A stretch of DNA of 64,000 nucleotides from assembly GCF_024166365.1 (NCBI RefSeq), contig NC_064836.1, positions 5,518,001 through 5,582,000 on the forward strand. The letters are read 5' to 3'. The notes beneath the pieces were generated by a model. It saw only the letters and a program-made list of their open reading frames with translations. It was not told the DNA's origin and searched no databases. The stretch is from Elephas maximus indicus (lineage: Eukaryota > Chordata > Mammalia > Proboscidea > Elephantidae). This document shows, piece by piece, positions 1 through 10,885 of this stretch; position 1 is the first letter of the stretch; each line of letters begins with the position of its first letter. The translations under genes and the position numbers were made by a program.

Positions 1-164
1 TGGCTGATTTCAGGCTACCAGTGTGACATAACTCAGTGCAGAACTGGAAAGAGATGTGCACACCATTATATAGTATTTCCTCCATACAGGTACAATAAAT
101 ATAAATAACCTCAAGAGCATAAATAATAGTAAGTTGTTGTTACGACGTATTTATGTTATGACCA

Positions 165-510
165 TATTTCAGCAGAGCTTCCAGACTAAACCCTATGGGG
201 CAATTCAATTCTCTGTCCTATAGGGCCCCTATGAGTTGGAATCAACTCGGCTGTGGCATTTGGTTTGGTTTGGGTTTTCCAGACTAAGTCAGACTAGGAA
301 GAAAATACTGGTGATTTACTTGAAATCAGGAACAAATGCCTGGCAATCTACTTCCTAAAATCAGCCAATGGAAAGCATATGGATCACAACAGTTTAATCT
401 GCAACTAATCGTGGGGATTGCACAGAACTGGCCGACTTTCATTCAGTTGTACATGTATGTGGTCACTGTGAGCCAAAAACCGACTAGACTGCAGCTGACA
501 ACAACAGTAA
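165..510 (+). repeat. Short RTE deletion derivative (5' head joined to 3' tail)
   Basis: The left part (cttccagactaag..., ggcaatctacttcc..., tcagccaatggaaag) matches the 5' head of the RTE copy that starts near 35170 and of the antisense copy ending near 59290. From about 420 it jumps to the RTE 3' terminus (cagaactgg...ttcattcagttgt...), ending in acaacaacag. The whole RTE coding region is therefore missing. The element is split by a SINE piece at 190-276. It codes for nothing; it probably used RTE proteins in trans. Confidence 0.7.
190..276 (+). repeat. AfroSINE 3' fragment with target duplication
   Basis: It holds only the 3' third of the afrotherian SINE (accctatgggg...ctatgagttggaatcaactc...tttggtttgg). 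The flanks repeat ttccagactaa exactly at 179-189 and 277-287, so this 5'-truncated copy landed inside the RTE derivative. The insertion order is therefore clear: RTE derivative first, SINE second. Confidence 0.8.
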
Positions 511-714
511 AATAAGTTAGTAAGTGATGAGTTTTGAATATTACCTTTGTTTTTAATATAATTGTAATTTTAAATAATTTAGTTTTCAATAATGCATTGT
601 TTAATTATCAGCTCACAAGATTTTTAAAAACTTAACGATAGACTCTCATTGTCCTACATGAGCCAGCCCCAGAACACCACTGTAATCTAAAAACTTCCAT
701 TTTAGGTGTTTACC
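511..714. other. No recognisable feature
   Basis: AT-rich sequence with no coding or repeat signature that I could support. Confidence 0.4.
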
Positions 715-1340
715 CTCAAGAAACTTGAGTACATATGCACAACAACTCGAGTACAAGAATGTTCATTGCAGCACTGTTTATAATAGGAAAAACTGTCCAT
801 AAGTAGAGAAACTGATAAATAAACTGGGATTCATTAATAATGGAATGTTAGACTCTAGTTTAAAAGAATGAATTAGATCTTCATATATTAAACATAGCTC
901 GATTCCAGCAGAAAGCTGCAAATACATATGTGCGGAATGGTATGGATTATGCAAAAATTTTAAACACACAAACACATTTTAAATATAGTTTCGAAGAAAT
1001 ATTCACCTGTAGTTAGAGTGTGAAAGCACATATGAAAATGAAACACACAAATTTCAAGATAGTAGTTACCTCTGGAGAGGGAAGCAGGAGGATGATAAGA
1101 CTTTGTACTTAATAACATTTTATTTCTTTCAGAAAACGTCATAATTTGAATAGTAATCGTAAAAGGGAGATAACCTAACATGATGATCCCCTGACAGAAA
1201 TACACAAGATACCTGTGAAATGTTCTTGCTGAAAAAATAGAACTTAAACTTCTATATCCAATTCCCAATTTATGGAAAAACAGAGGACAAAAGAAAAAAA
1301 TGTTAAATAATGCAATCAGCAAAACCTGGAGTATGAGTTC
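715..1340 (+). repeat. Old L1 3' end
   Basis: Words typical of the L1 ORF2 C-terminus and 3' UTR run in order: gttcattgcagcactgttta, taataaactggg, gaatgttagactc, and later agtagttacctctggagagg. All reading frames are broken. It is an ancient, decayed fragment, and the LTR at 1341 interrupts it. Confidence 0.6.
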
Positions 1341-1848
1341 TGTCATGGATTGAACTGTGTCCCCTCAAAATATGTGTCAACTTGGCTAGGCCATGATTCC
1401 CCATATTGGGTGGTAGTCTACTATTTTGTGATCTGATATACTTATCCTATGCATTATAAATCCTAACCTTTATGATGTTAATGAGGTAGGATTAGGGGCA
1501 CTTATGTTAATGAGCCAGGAGTCAATCTTCAGGATTAGCTTGTATCTTGAGTCAATTCTTTTGAGATATAAAAGAGAGAAGCAAGCAGAGAGATTGGGAC
1601 AGCATGCAACCAAGAAAGAAGAACCAGGAGCGGAGCATGTCCTTTGGACTCAGGGTTCCTGCACGGAGAAGACCCTAGACCAAGGGAAGACTGATGACAA
1701 GAGCCTTCTCCCAGAGCCAACAGAGAGAGAAAGCCTTCCCCTGGAATTTGGACTTCTAGCCACCTGGTCTGTGAGAGAAGAAATTTCTGTTTGTTAAAGC
1801 CATCCACTTGTGGTGTTTCTGTTATAGCAGCATGAGATAACTAAGACA
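1341..1848 (+). repeat. MaLR/ERVL-like solo LTR
   Basis: It starts tgtcatggattgaac and ends ataactaagaca, giving TG...CA termini. It shares its full order of motifs with the LTRs at 13126, 16930 and 61163: tcaacttggctaggccatga, gatgttaatgaggtagga, gagcatgtcctttggac, ttggacttctagcc, and a terminal ttctgttatagcag. The motif ataaaa/gagataaaagagag near 1564 may mark transcription. No internal retroviral sequence adjoins it, so it is a solo LTR. The 5-bp flanks agttc and ggcac do not match. Confidence 0.7.
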
Positions 1849-2530
1849 GGCACTTCAACAAATAAATTGCAAGTAAAAAAAACAGTGAGAGGGAAGAACC
1901 TACAGGTTAAAAAGAGTTCAGAGATCTATCAACCAATTGCAATGCAAGAATATCACTTCAATTATGATTCAGACAAACCATATAAAATTGTGGGGGGATA
2001 AACAGAAAAATTTGAATACTAAAAGGATATTCAAGAATGTTAATTAATTACTATTACTTATTTCGAAGTGCCCTGGTGGCACAAATGGTTAAGCACTCGG
2101 CTACTAGCTGAAAGGTTGGTGGGTGGTTTCAGCTTATCTAGAGACACCTTGAAAGACAGGCCTAGAGGTCTGCTCCTAAAAAGTCATCGCTCCAAAGCCC
2201 TATGGAGTTCAGTTCTACTCTGCACATGTGGGGTCACCATAAGTTGGAATTGACTCGAAGGCAACTAACTACACTACTTATTTAGATGAGGTAATGATAT
2301 TGTGGATATATTTTTTAATTATCACTAGGTGTTAGATATTAATGTTCAAAAAAAGTGATATGATGTCTAGTATTTGCTTTCAAATCACCTAGGGAGCAAG
2401 GAAAGTGAGTAGAGATATAGATGAATCAAGATTCTTGTTTCTATTCCTATATGTTTGAAATTTTGTATAAATAAGTTCTTTTTTAAAAAAAAGAGGAAGG
2501 AAAGTTTAATATCTATAAAATTACATGGTT
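1849..2530 (+). repeat. Ancient L1 3' UTR, split by a SINE
   Basis: Segments 1853-2063 and 2284-2530 match the same old L1-type 3' end seen at 12290-12725 (acctacaggttaaaaagag, tatcaaccaattgcaatg, tgatatgatgtctagtattt, tatgtttgaaattttgtat). The family is very old and non-coding. The SINE at 2064-2273 was inserted later. Confidence 0.55.
2064..2273 (+). repeat. AfroSINE, long form
   Basis: A tRNA-derived head (gtgccctggtggcacaaatg, then a degenerate B-box region) is followed by the longer middle section and the tail ccataagttggaattgactc. Near-identical flanks ttacttattt (2054-2063) and ctacttattt (2274-2283) are the probable target duplication. Divergence suggests an older copy. Confidence 0.8.
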
Positions 2531-3689
2531 GATAACTGGGTGCCATTTATTCTCTGTACATTTTGGTAAGTTTGAAAAATTACAAAATTTAAATTTTATA
2601 AAGATTTAAATTGTATAAAGACTTCCACAGTGCCACAAGCATAAAATACACTCTGACTATAGTTTAAATACCATGAACCAGCTCCAGTACAGGGAGGCAG
2701 ATAAGTTATCAGCAGTGAGACTGCTCATACGTGCCAGACACTTTTGATTTACCCTCCGACCAGATTCTCTTCGTCCCTCCTCAGATAGTGGACCACCATT
2801 ATCTAGTGCCATGAGCCAGAAATTAACTCTTCATGTTCATTTAAGCTAACCTTAGTTCCAAGGCTGCACCCAGTTTTAGCAGTTTTATGTCACTTGCAGT
2901 TAAATCTCCCTTACACTTTGCCCCCAGTGAATGACGAAGTTACAAGACTAGTTGAATCAGGACAGTGTTTGGTTCCCAGAGTACAGCACAGCTTGTCCTG
3001 TGTATGTAAAGAGGGCATTTTCACATTCTGTTGTGTTTGCTGTAGTATTTGTGAGCTTCAGCATTTGGGTAGCGATGATGGTTCACCATCAGAGATTTTT
3101 CTACAAGTTAGTCACATGATTTCTAAACTCATCAGGCTACCCAGCAATGAGAACAGAAAATGAAAACATCAGGTATGTTACCTGAAGTGCTACAATGTCA
3201 CTTAATTGTCGCCAAACAGTCTCAAACTCTTAACAGTGATTTAAACATTCCTCATGCAAATTTTATGTCCTTCTCAGTTATGTACATGTACACACACACA
3301 CTCATATTCGCTAGTACATATTAAAAGTTACAAGATATTCTCCAAAGCATTTACTCACAAAGGGCATGACAGAAGGCAGGCATCTTCAAAACTGAATTAA
3401 TTAAAAAGAAAAGCATATCGGTCAGAGGCAGAGAACAGTTTCCACAGTCTTTAACAACATTACGCATGATTTTTTTTTTTTAATGTGAAATTTTTTTTCT
3501 GAATTTGGGGTCTTATAGTGCCTTGCTGAACCTGGTAAAACAGAGAGTTTTCCGTTAATCCACAGATATATGGGATTGCCTGAATGCATCTCCGCGTCAA
3601 CAGCCAAAAGGCACACAGACAACTGTGTCAGGCTCTGTGATACAGGAATTCCTGGAGAGGCAGTACAGTGTTATTAGGGGCAGACTTCG
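2531..3689. other. Unassigned sequence
   Basis: No exon, RNA gene or repeat that I can name. A short CA run occurs at about 3290-3301, and a T run near 3470. The ORFs here have no recognisable protein content. Confidence 0.4.
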
Positions 3690-3904
3690 CAATCAGAATG
3701 CTCATGCTGCAATTCCGGCTGCAGCATTGCTAACTGACTTGCCCTGGCCAGCTACTGAATTATCTTTTGCCTCAGTTTCCCTTTCTTTAAATTAAGGATT
3801 ATTATGAGGTATGTTGTGTAAAAATTTCTTAAGTTAATGTATGCAAAGTGCCTAGAACAATGCCTGGCATATTGTAAGTGCTACAGAAACGTTAGCTATT
3901 GTCA
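3690..3904 (+). repeat. MIR (sense)
   Basis: It follows the MIR order: ctaactgacttgccctgg, tttgcctcagtttcccttt, attatgaggtatgttgtg, tgcaaagtgcctagaacaat, tgcctggcatattgtaagtg and gttagctattgtcat. MIR is a tRNA-derived SINE fixed in early mammals, so divergence is high. Confidence 0.8.
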
Positions 3905-4045
3905 TTTAACTCTCACAACAATGAGCGCCATTTTACAGATAAGGTAAATGACTTTTTTAAGGTTAAAAGTTAGTCGTAACAGAAAAAGAGCTTGAATCCA
4001 GGTTCTTCCCAAACCCTGTGTTCTTTCCACTACATACCCTGTCTT
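3905..4045 (-). repeat. MIR (antisense)
   Basis: The motifs ttaactctcacaacaatgag, ccattttacagataaggtaa, ggttaaaagttagtcgtaac and gcttgaatccaggttctt fit the reverse strand of MIR. It abuts the sense copy at about 3904, so two MIR copies face each other. Confidence 0.7.
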
Positions 4046-4349
4046 CCAGAATGGTTGTGTCTTCTACAATATATCAAATAAGAAGGCCATGTTTATTACA
4101 GGACATGAAATTTAACCTAAATTTTAAGTGATTTTTTTTTTCTTTTTTTATGTTTTAGAATAACAGAATTGAAAAGGATAGGATAGGGTTGTCCAATTTC
4201 TATATTGAGACATTGAGAGAAATTTGGAAGAGAGTTAAACTGGAATATCAGACAAACAACATTTTGATGCAAACATTCAGAATATTTAAACTACTTCATG
4301 TTGCATTGGTTTTAACTAGTTAAAAAGTGATCATCTCATATAACTACAA

Positions 4350-4437
4350 TAAATAGCAACCCTATAGGACAGAGCAGAACTGCCCCATAATGTTTCCAAG
4401 GAGCAGCTGGAAGATTCAAACTGCCAATCTTTTGGTT
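4350..4437 (-). repeat. AfroSINE (antisense), left part of a split copy
   Basis: The reverse-strand tail (agcaaccctataggacagag, cagaactgccccataatg) and middle (aaggagcagctgg) are seen, up to ttggttagcagcc. The copy continues at 5680-5711 after an L1 insertion. Confidence 0.8.
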
Positions 4438-5694
4438 AGCAGCCAAACTCTTTTTTTTTTTTTAAATAATTTTTATTGTGCATTAAGTGAAAGTTTACAA
4501 ATCAAGTCAGTCTGTCACACATAAGCCTATATACACCTTACTACATACTTCCATTTACTCTCTCCCTAATGAGTCAGCCCACTTCCTCCCTCCAGTCTCT
4601 CCTCTCGTGACTGTTTTGCCAGTTTCTAACCCTCTCTACCCTCCCATCTCCCCTCCAGACAGGAGATGCCAACACAGTCTCAAGTGTCCACCTGATACAA
4701 GTAGCTCACTCTTCGTCAGCATCTCTCTCCTACCCATTGTCCAGTTCCTTCCATGTCTGATGAGTTGTCTTCGGGGAATGGTTCCTGTCCTGGGCCAACA
4801 GAAAGTTTGGGGACCATGACCGCCGGCATTCTTCTAGTCTCAGTCAGACCGTTAAGTCTGGTCTTTTTATGAGAATTTGGGGTCTGCATCCCACTGTTCT
4901 CCTGCTCCCTCAGGGGTTCTCTGTTGTGCTCCCTGTCAGAGCAGTCATCGGTTGTGGCCGGGCACCATCTAGTTCTTCTGGTCTCAGGATGATGTAAGTC
5001 TCTAGTTCATGTGGCCCTTTCTGTCTCTTGGGCTCATAGTTATCGTGTGACCTTGGTGCTCTTCATTCTCCTTTGGTCCAGGTGGGTTGAGACCAATTGA
5101 CGCATCTTAGTTAGCATCTAAGACCCCAGACACCACACCTCAAAGTGGGATGCAGATGTTTTCATAATAGAATTTACTTTGCCAATTGACTTAGAAGTCC
5201 CCTTAAGCCATAGTCCCCAAACTCCTGCCCTTGCTCTGTTGACCTTTGAAGGATTCAGTTTATCCCAGAAACTTCTTTGCTTTTGGTCCAGTCCAGTTGA
5301 GCTGGCCTTCCCTGTATTGAGTATTGTCCTTCCCTTCACCTAAAGTAGTTCTTATCTACTAACTAATCTGTAAATAGCCCTCTCCCACCCTCCCTCCCCC
5401 CTTTCTTAACCACAGAAGAATGTGTTCTTCTCAGTTTATACTATTTCTCAAGATCTTATAATAGTGGTCTTATACAATATTTGTCCTTTTGCATCTGACT
5501 AATTTCACTCAGCATAATGCCTGCCAGGTTCCTCCATGTTATGAAATGTTTCACAGATTCATCACTATTCTTTATCGATGCGTGGTATTCCATTGTGTGA
5601 ATATACCATAATTTATTTACCCATTCATCCATTGATGGACACCTTGTTTGCTTCCAGCTTTTTGCTATGGTAAACAGTGAGCAGCCAAACTCTT
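4438..5694 (-). repeat. Young 5'-truncated L1 (3' end) inserted in a SINE
   Basis: Read on the minus strand, it ends with the 3' UTR and a poly(A) tail (T run at about 4451-4463, then attgtgcattaagtgaaagt, the reverse of the L1 3' terminus). The rightmost part (about 5440-5679) is the end of ORF2. The 15-bp duplication agcagccaaactctt lies at 4438-4452 and 5680-5694. The same 3' UTR recurs in sense at 43741-44757. Duplication plus poly(A) indicate ordinary target-primed insertion. The reading frame here is non-coding UTR. Confidence 0.9.
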
Positions 5695-5711
5695 AACCAC
5701 TGTGTCACCAT
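5680..5711 (-). repeat. AfroSINE, right part of the split copy
   Basis: Sequence agcagccaaactcttaacca followed by ctgtgtcacc continues the head of the SINE begun at 4350, on the far side of the L1. Confidence 0.75.
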
Positions 5712-6599
5712 GAATCCAAATATCATGGTTCCAGGACAAAAATATGAAACAATTATGAGTCTTTTCAAGCCATCATGAGGAGAATCAAATGAGAAAACAT
5801 GTGTTAAAGCCATCTATAAACTTAAAAGTAGTAACAAAAAGGTTGTTTCACATATATACCTCAATTCAGTTACCACTATCAGTAAATGATCAATGACTTC
5901 ATAGAACTGCTTCTGTGATGAGAACACTCTTCTTTAACACATTATTTTTAGCTGTCCTCATTTGAGTGTGTCGAAATAATTTAAAATACGTAGACATGCA
6001 CACATAAAAATTGTTCTTGAAGACCAAAGAGATGACAGAAGGTCTGACTTGGCATTTAGCATATTAAATGTGCACCACTTATGAAAAAGTAAAACATTAT
6101 GCTCATAAGAATACTGTAAACACAGGCACATTTAAAACAACCAAAACAAAAACCTACAGACAGAAAATACTTGAGGGTGTTTTTTAAAACAGAGGCTTTA
6201 TCTTTTTTTTTTTTTAAGTGGTGAAAAATAAATAAACATTGCAGGAATAACGTCCACCTAAAGAGTGAAGATTTTAATCAAATTCTTTTGCTATAGAGCA
6301 TTGTCTTAAATCTTTTTATGCATCATTTGATAAATTGTTGACATGGTAGTTGTCACTTGGGGAGAAAAGAAAGAAAAATTAAAACAGAACGTGTCATTCA
6401 GGGGCATCATTCAGGTCAGAACCATGCTTTGCTTCCTGGGCCCACTCTACCTAAGCTATACCGAGAGCTTCTAGAAATGTAAGTAAACAAATACATAAAC
6501 CATTTTTTAAGTTGTTTGTTTATATGTATCATTTACAGAGACAAACACAGTAAACAGAAATGTGGTAAACAAAAAATACACTTCTGAGATTTTCTTTTA
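5712..6599. other. Unassigned sequence
   Basis: AT-rich sequence with scattered A and T runs and no recognisable exon or repeat. Confidence 0.4.
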
Positions 6600-7060
6600 G
6601 TCTTTTTTTATACGTGTATTTTGTTGTTGCTTTTGTTCAGAATATACACAGCAGAACGTATACCAATTGAACAGTTTCAACATGTACAATTCAGTGGCAT
6701 TGATTATATTCTTCGAGTTGTGTGACCATTCTCACCCTCCTTTTCTGACTTGGCACCCTGGTGGCACGGTGGTTAAGAGCTATGGCTCCTAACCAAAAGG
6801 TCAGCAGCTCGAATCTACCAGCTGCTCCTTGGAAACCCTATGGTGCAGTTCTACTTTGTGCTATAGGGTGGCTATGAGTCAGAATCAACCCATCGATGGC
6901 AATGGGTTTTGTTTTGTTTTTGCTTTTCTGACTTGTTCCTTCTCCATTAACATAAACTCACTGCTCTCTGTTTCCCATCTAATCTTTCCAGTTGCTTTTG
7001 TCAATTTGATCCATATAGATAGATCTTAAAAGAGCATAATGCTTAAGGCCAACAGTCTTT
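6600..7060 (-). repeat. Old L1 3' UTR (antisense), split by a SINE
   Basis: Motifs agaacgtataccaattgaac, tgtacaattcagtggcattg and gtgaccattctcaccctcc are reverse-strand words of old L1 3' UTRs. The sequence resumes after the SINE with ttctccattaacataaactc. Confidence 0.6.
6753..6922 (+). repeat. AfroSINE, short form, with target duplication
   Basis: A near-complete copy: head accctggtggcacggtggtt, B-box-like cagctcgaatctacc, tail ctatgagtcagaatcaaccc and a T-rich end. The 13-bp flank cttttctgacttg is exactly duplicated at 6740-6752 and 6923-6935. Confidence 0.92.
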
Positions 7061-8935
7061 ACTAGTTAAACTACCTTACTGTTTGGTTTCAAGAAGACTT
7101 CAGGAAATATTTTTGGTTTAAGGTTTAAAGATTATCTCAGGGCAATAGTCACAGGGTTCATCCAGCCCCTGTGGCTCCAGAAATGCTGGCTTCCATTAGA
7201 ATTTTAAATTCTGTTCTACATTTTCCCACTTTTGATTAGGATTCTTCTTTATAGAAACTTGGATCAAAATGTTCAGTAATGGTAGCTGGGGACAATCCAG
7301 TTCTGCTTTCATGGCAAAGAAGGCAGTTATTCACGGAGGCATTGCTTTTCTTGCTTTTATGTTTGCACTGTTTTGCTCCAAATCAATTCTTTAGTTCACT
7401 GACAATGAGCAAATAATAGACTATATCTGAAATTTTCAATACAGAAACAGAAAACTCAAGACAACAAGAGTGGAAAATGTCTTAGAAATGCTAGTCCAAT
7501 TTAAAGCATGGAGTTGTTGGGTTCGTGAATTCTAAAGGCTACTAAAATACAAACTCAAAATATGCACAGTCTTTTTTTTAGGAAATATTACAATCTCAAG
7601 CAGAAATATATGCACATAAATCTCCTGTGCAATTGAAGACAACGTGCATTTCAATATATCAAGCATATTCTTTTCAAGAAAATGAGATGAAGACATTGTT
7701 ATGTAAATGAACCTTCTGAAATGACAATGAAAAAACTGAAAACACATAAACTTTGTTTGCTGTCTTCATTAAAATAAATTAATTTATAATTTATTTAATT
7801 TATTAAATTAAATTATATATACATGGAGTACCCTTTATAGGAACACTGATTTTATACACAACTAACACTTATGGGTTTGTTGGGTCCTCCAGGAAGTAGG
7901 TGCTGAGATAGTATTAGGAGCATAGGTAGTTTACTGAGGAATAACACTGGTGAAAGATAAAAGAAGCAGGGTGTAGAGCTGGGCAGACAAAGCCCTCAGA
8001 ATGTAATGCTGATCTGACCCATGTGAAAGAAGCAGAATTGGGCACAGTAAGCCTCAAACCAGGAGGCAGATCTGAAAAAGTGTCAGCTAACCCAACGGGG
8101 AAGTTGGAGAAAATATTGCCTGTTACGGAATTCCATGGTAAGCAAAAGTGGGCAGGCCTTGGTACCCACTCAGTGCTCAGTCACTGGCTGGAGGCTGCCC
8201 AGGAACAGCGTGGCCTCAACTGAAAAGCTAAGGTGTACCTGGAAGCTGTTAACTGCACTCCTTTAGCTGCATTGCTTTCTTTCTTGAGCAGTTCATGGCA
8301 TCCACATGCACAAAAATTCGTAGCCTTCCTGCTCACATCACGGGAGCCTTGATCCCACACTTCTCTCTGTCTTGCATCCTATGTCCAGACCCAAACCAAT
8401 ATCCTCACACTTCTCAGCCATCTGCAAATATCATCATAGTTGTTCACTAGAGAGACCCTTCTATCAGACCTTTCCGAATTCTTCCACCCTCGCCCTTCTT
8501 CATTCATATGCAAGATTGAGAAGGACCGAAGCTCAGATAGGCTCTCAGGAACTAGAAGTAATGCTACAGTCAGCTACTTATGGGATAAAGAGTTTTTGCC
8601 AGATGATCTGATATTGCCCTGTAGATAAAGGCGTAGTCCAAGCTCCTAACAAGTAACAACCAATTTTATACCCAGCCCACTTGCAAGGTAGAGAGAAAAA
8701 CACTTCTTACTTCCTACATTACCTTATTTCTGTGTATTGACATATATCTATTTGCATCATCAGTAAAATAACTCCACATTTTCAAATAAATCAAATTAGC
8801 TTTGTAATATTGAAAGAAGAGCTTCTGACTTTAAACTAATAACTATAGTAGTTTACTTCTTATACAAGTGAGTGAGTCTTCTCACCATTTATTTGTTAGA
8901 CCATATCAGAAAAGTAACATTTCAACATTTTTATA
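7061..8935. other. Unassigned sequence
   Basis: No supported exon or repeat. An AT palindrome-like tract lies at about 7770-7820 (attaatttataatttattta). The stretch 7890-8240 is slightly more GC-rich and open in one frame (66 codons from 8023), but nothing in it is recognisable. Confidence 0.4.
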
Positions 8936-9140
8936 ATAGCGAGTTGGTGGTGCTATGGTTAAGTGATTGGCTGCTAACCAAAAAGTTGGTGGTTCAAACT
9001 TACCCAGTGGCTTTGAGGGAGAAAGACCTGGTAATTTGCTTTTGTAAAGATTACAGCCAAGAAAACCCTTTGGGTCAGTTCAGCTCTTTTACATCAGAAC
9101 ATTGTGAGTCAGAATCAACTCAACAGCACCCAGCACCAAG
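8936..9140 (+). repeat. AfroSINE, long form
   Basis: Head gttggtggtgctatggttaa, then ggctgctaaccaaaaagttg, the middle section with gaaagacctggtaatttgct, and the tail attgtgagtcagaatcaact. It is a divergent copy and no clear duplication was found. Confidence 0.8.
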
Positions 9141-9892
9141 AAGTTGGTGACAGAGTAAATTATCTCATGGTGTGTGAATCACAGTTCCCATATTCTACAT
9201 CTGCTTAACAGTCTGGCTTTCAAAATCAAGTTGTATTTTTAAAATCCTCTAGAGCTTTACCTGGTTTTTCCTACCTTTTGGGACTGCAACTGGGGGAAGA
9301 GTGGAAAATCCTAGTTATTTTCCTAGTTATTCCAAAAATAACCACTTATTAAGAACTCATGGCTATGTGCTAGGCAGGGGTTGCGAAGTCAGAAGCTCAT
9401 GAAGCCCAGGTAGGAATCTCAAATGAAAGCTGCTAGCAGGTGGGAACATGAGGATGGTGGTGAACAGAATTGGAAAGGCACAGTCTAAAGGCAGCAAGCA
9501 GCTCTTCTCAACTTTAGCTGATTGTTATCTGACAGGAATAGCCAAATTTCCAATTTTTCAGGAGAAAAAAATATAGATTTCTGTGTGGCAAATATTTTTG
9601 GGAAAGCAATTTGGCATTTGATCAAATCATAAAATGTACATACTCTTAATGCATCCTATAGAAAAATCAATAAAGAATTAAATAAACAAAAAGGAAAAAA
9701 TATAAAAACATGCCCATCAAAGCATTTTTTTCCTCCCGTCCTTCCATAAACAGCTCTCTGAATACCAGTATATAGTACGTTTACCATATCCTGTATCTTC
9801 ATCTTTACCATATTCACATCTTTTATGAAACCTTTACTAACTTTTCCTGTAACATCCATAAACATGCACACATACCCACACACATATATACA
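9141..9892. other. Unassigned sequence
   Basis: No supported exon or repeat in this stretch. It includes an A-rich segment at about 9555-9720. Confidence 0.35.
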
Positions 9893-9953
9893 CGTCACAT
9901 ACTTTGGACATGTTATCAGGAGGGAACAGTCCCCGGAGAAGGACATCATGCTG
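9893..9953 (+). repeat. RTE internal fragment
   Basis: The run tactttggacatgttatcag, then aacagtccccggagaaggac and atcatgctgg, matches the sense strand of the RTE 3' part. The same stretch appears in antisense near 27630-27680 and 58505-58560. It joins directly to an LTR end at 9954. Confidence 0.75.
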
Positions 9954-10066
9954 GCACCTTGAATTCGGACTTCTAGCCTACTAGATGGTGAGAGAATAAA
10001 TTTCTCTTTTGTTAAAGCTCTTTACTCATGGTATTTCTGTTACAGCAGCCCTAAATGACTAAGACA
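9954..10066 (+). repeat. 3' end of a MaLR-like LTR
   Basis: Contains ttcggacttctagcctacta, gagagaataaatttctcttt, then atttctgttacagcagccct and aatgactaagaca, the terminal module of the LTR at 1341-1848. Everything upstream of this module is replaced by the RTE fragment. Confidence 0.75.
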
Positions 10067-10277
10067 ACAGCCAATGAGTTGTCATAATAAGTCACTCAGG
10101 AATATGAACCAAATGACATAAAAATGCCCTAGAATGTATTTATTTTCTATATTATTAGTTTATATAAAATGTGATTTATTCTTAAAACTGTCAAATTAAT
10201 GAACACATGCATCAGAAAAATTTAAGAAGTAAAAATTTAAGTATTCAATTCAAAATACCATCACATTTAAAGGTCCT

Positions 10278-10440
10278 TTTTTGTGCAGCGCAAATGATTT
10301 GCACTCAGCTGGTAACCAAAAGGTTGTTGGTTCCAACCTACCCAGTGGCACTGTGGAACTGGCCTGGCGATCTACTTCCATAAAGATTACAGCCAAGAAA
10401 ACCCTACGGAGCAACAATACAACAAAATCATCAGAGAAAA
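10278..10440 (+). repeat. Degenerate AfroSINE
   Basis: Recognisable parts are gtgcagcgcaaatgatttgc, ctggtaaccaaaaggttgtt, gatctacttccataaagatt and acagccaagaaaaccctacg. The tail is lost. Confidence 0.65.
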
Positions 10441-10479
10441 CCCTACTATTTTAAAATATAAATCATTGTTTTCATTAAT

Positions 10480-10885
10480 TTGTGTCTCTAATTGTAGTAG
10501 CTGCTGCATATGTCTTGTTCCTGGAGCAAATCCCCATCACTGGTACGTGGTATGTAACTATTGAGATGGCAACTGTTTTTCTCTATGCTAATAATCAGAA
10601 CCTCAGAAGTAGCTTACTTCTACCTGGCAGGACAGCAGGACACCTTTACTGTCTTGCTCCAGAGTGGCAACAACTCATTGGCTCTGTGACACTATTGAGT
10701 CCACAGACACATTTATGTCTCATCATCTCACAGGAACTCATGCTGGCCGCTGACATTGCTGGTAATATGTTCATAAGATCTGGAAAGCATGTAGTAGCAG
10801 ATAGGCAAGATGGCTTGATGAAATGCCAGAAGGTAGGATACTGGGATCTGCCACTCCAGTAAAATCTCTGGAGATCCAGTGAAAT
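10480..10885 (+). pseudogene. ERVL pol relic (reverse transcriptase region)
   Basis: This is a decayed piece of the reverse transcriptase of an ERVL-class endogenous retrovirus. Across frames, short blocks fit the order of that family's RT: a GTWY block near 10539, a GQQDTFTVL block near 10630, a histidine-containing block after NSLALC near 10680, and SATPVKSLEIQ near 10850. The longest open stretch (10482-10862) changes frame relative to these blocks, so at least two frameshifts are present. The YIDD catalytic region is not recognisable. The AfroSINE ends just before it. There is no sign of function, and the short match length makes the exact family uncertain. Confidence 0.6.

Noticed and set aside
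1504-1807. ORFs on both strands in an LTR
   Set aside because: They lie in the solo LTR, and similar frames recur in other copies of the family only because the LTR is repeated.
4487-4819. 110-codon + strand ORF (MKVYKSSQ...)
   Set aside because: It is the reverse strand of an L1 3' UTR; the same open frame recurs at 44430-44723, 47170-47358 and 59767-60054 because the UTR is repeated.
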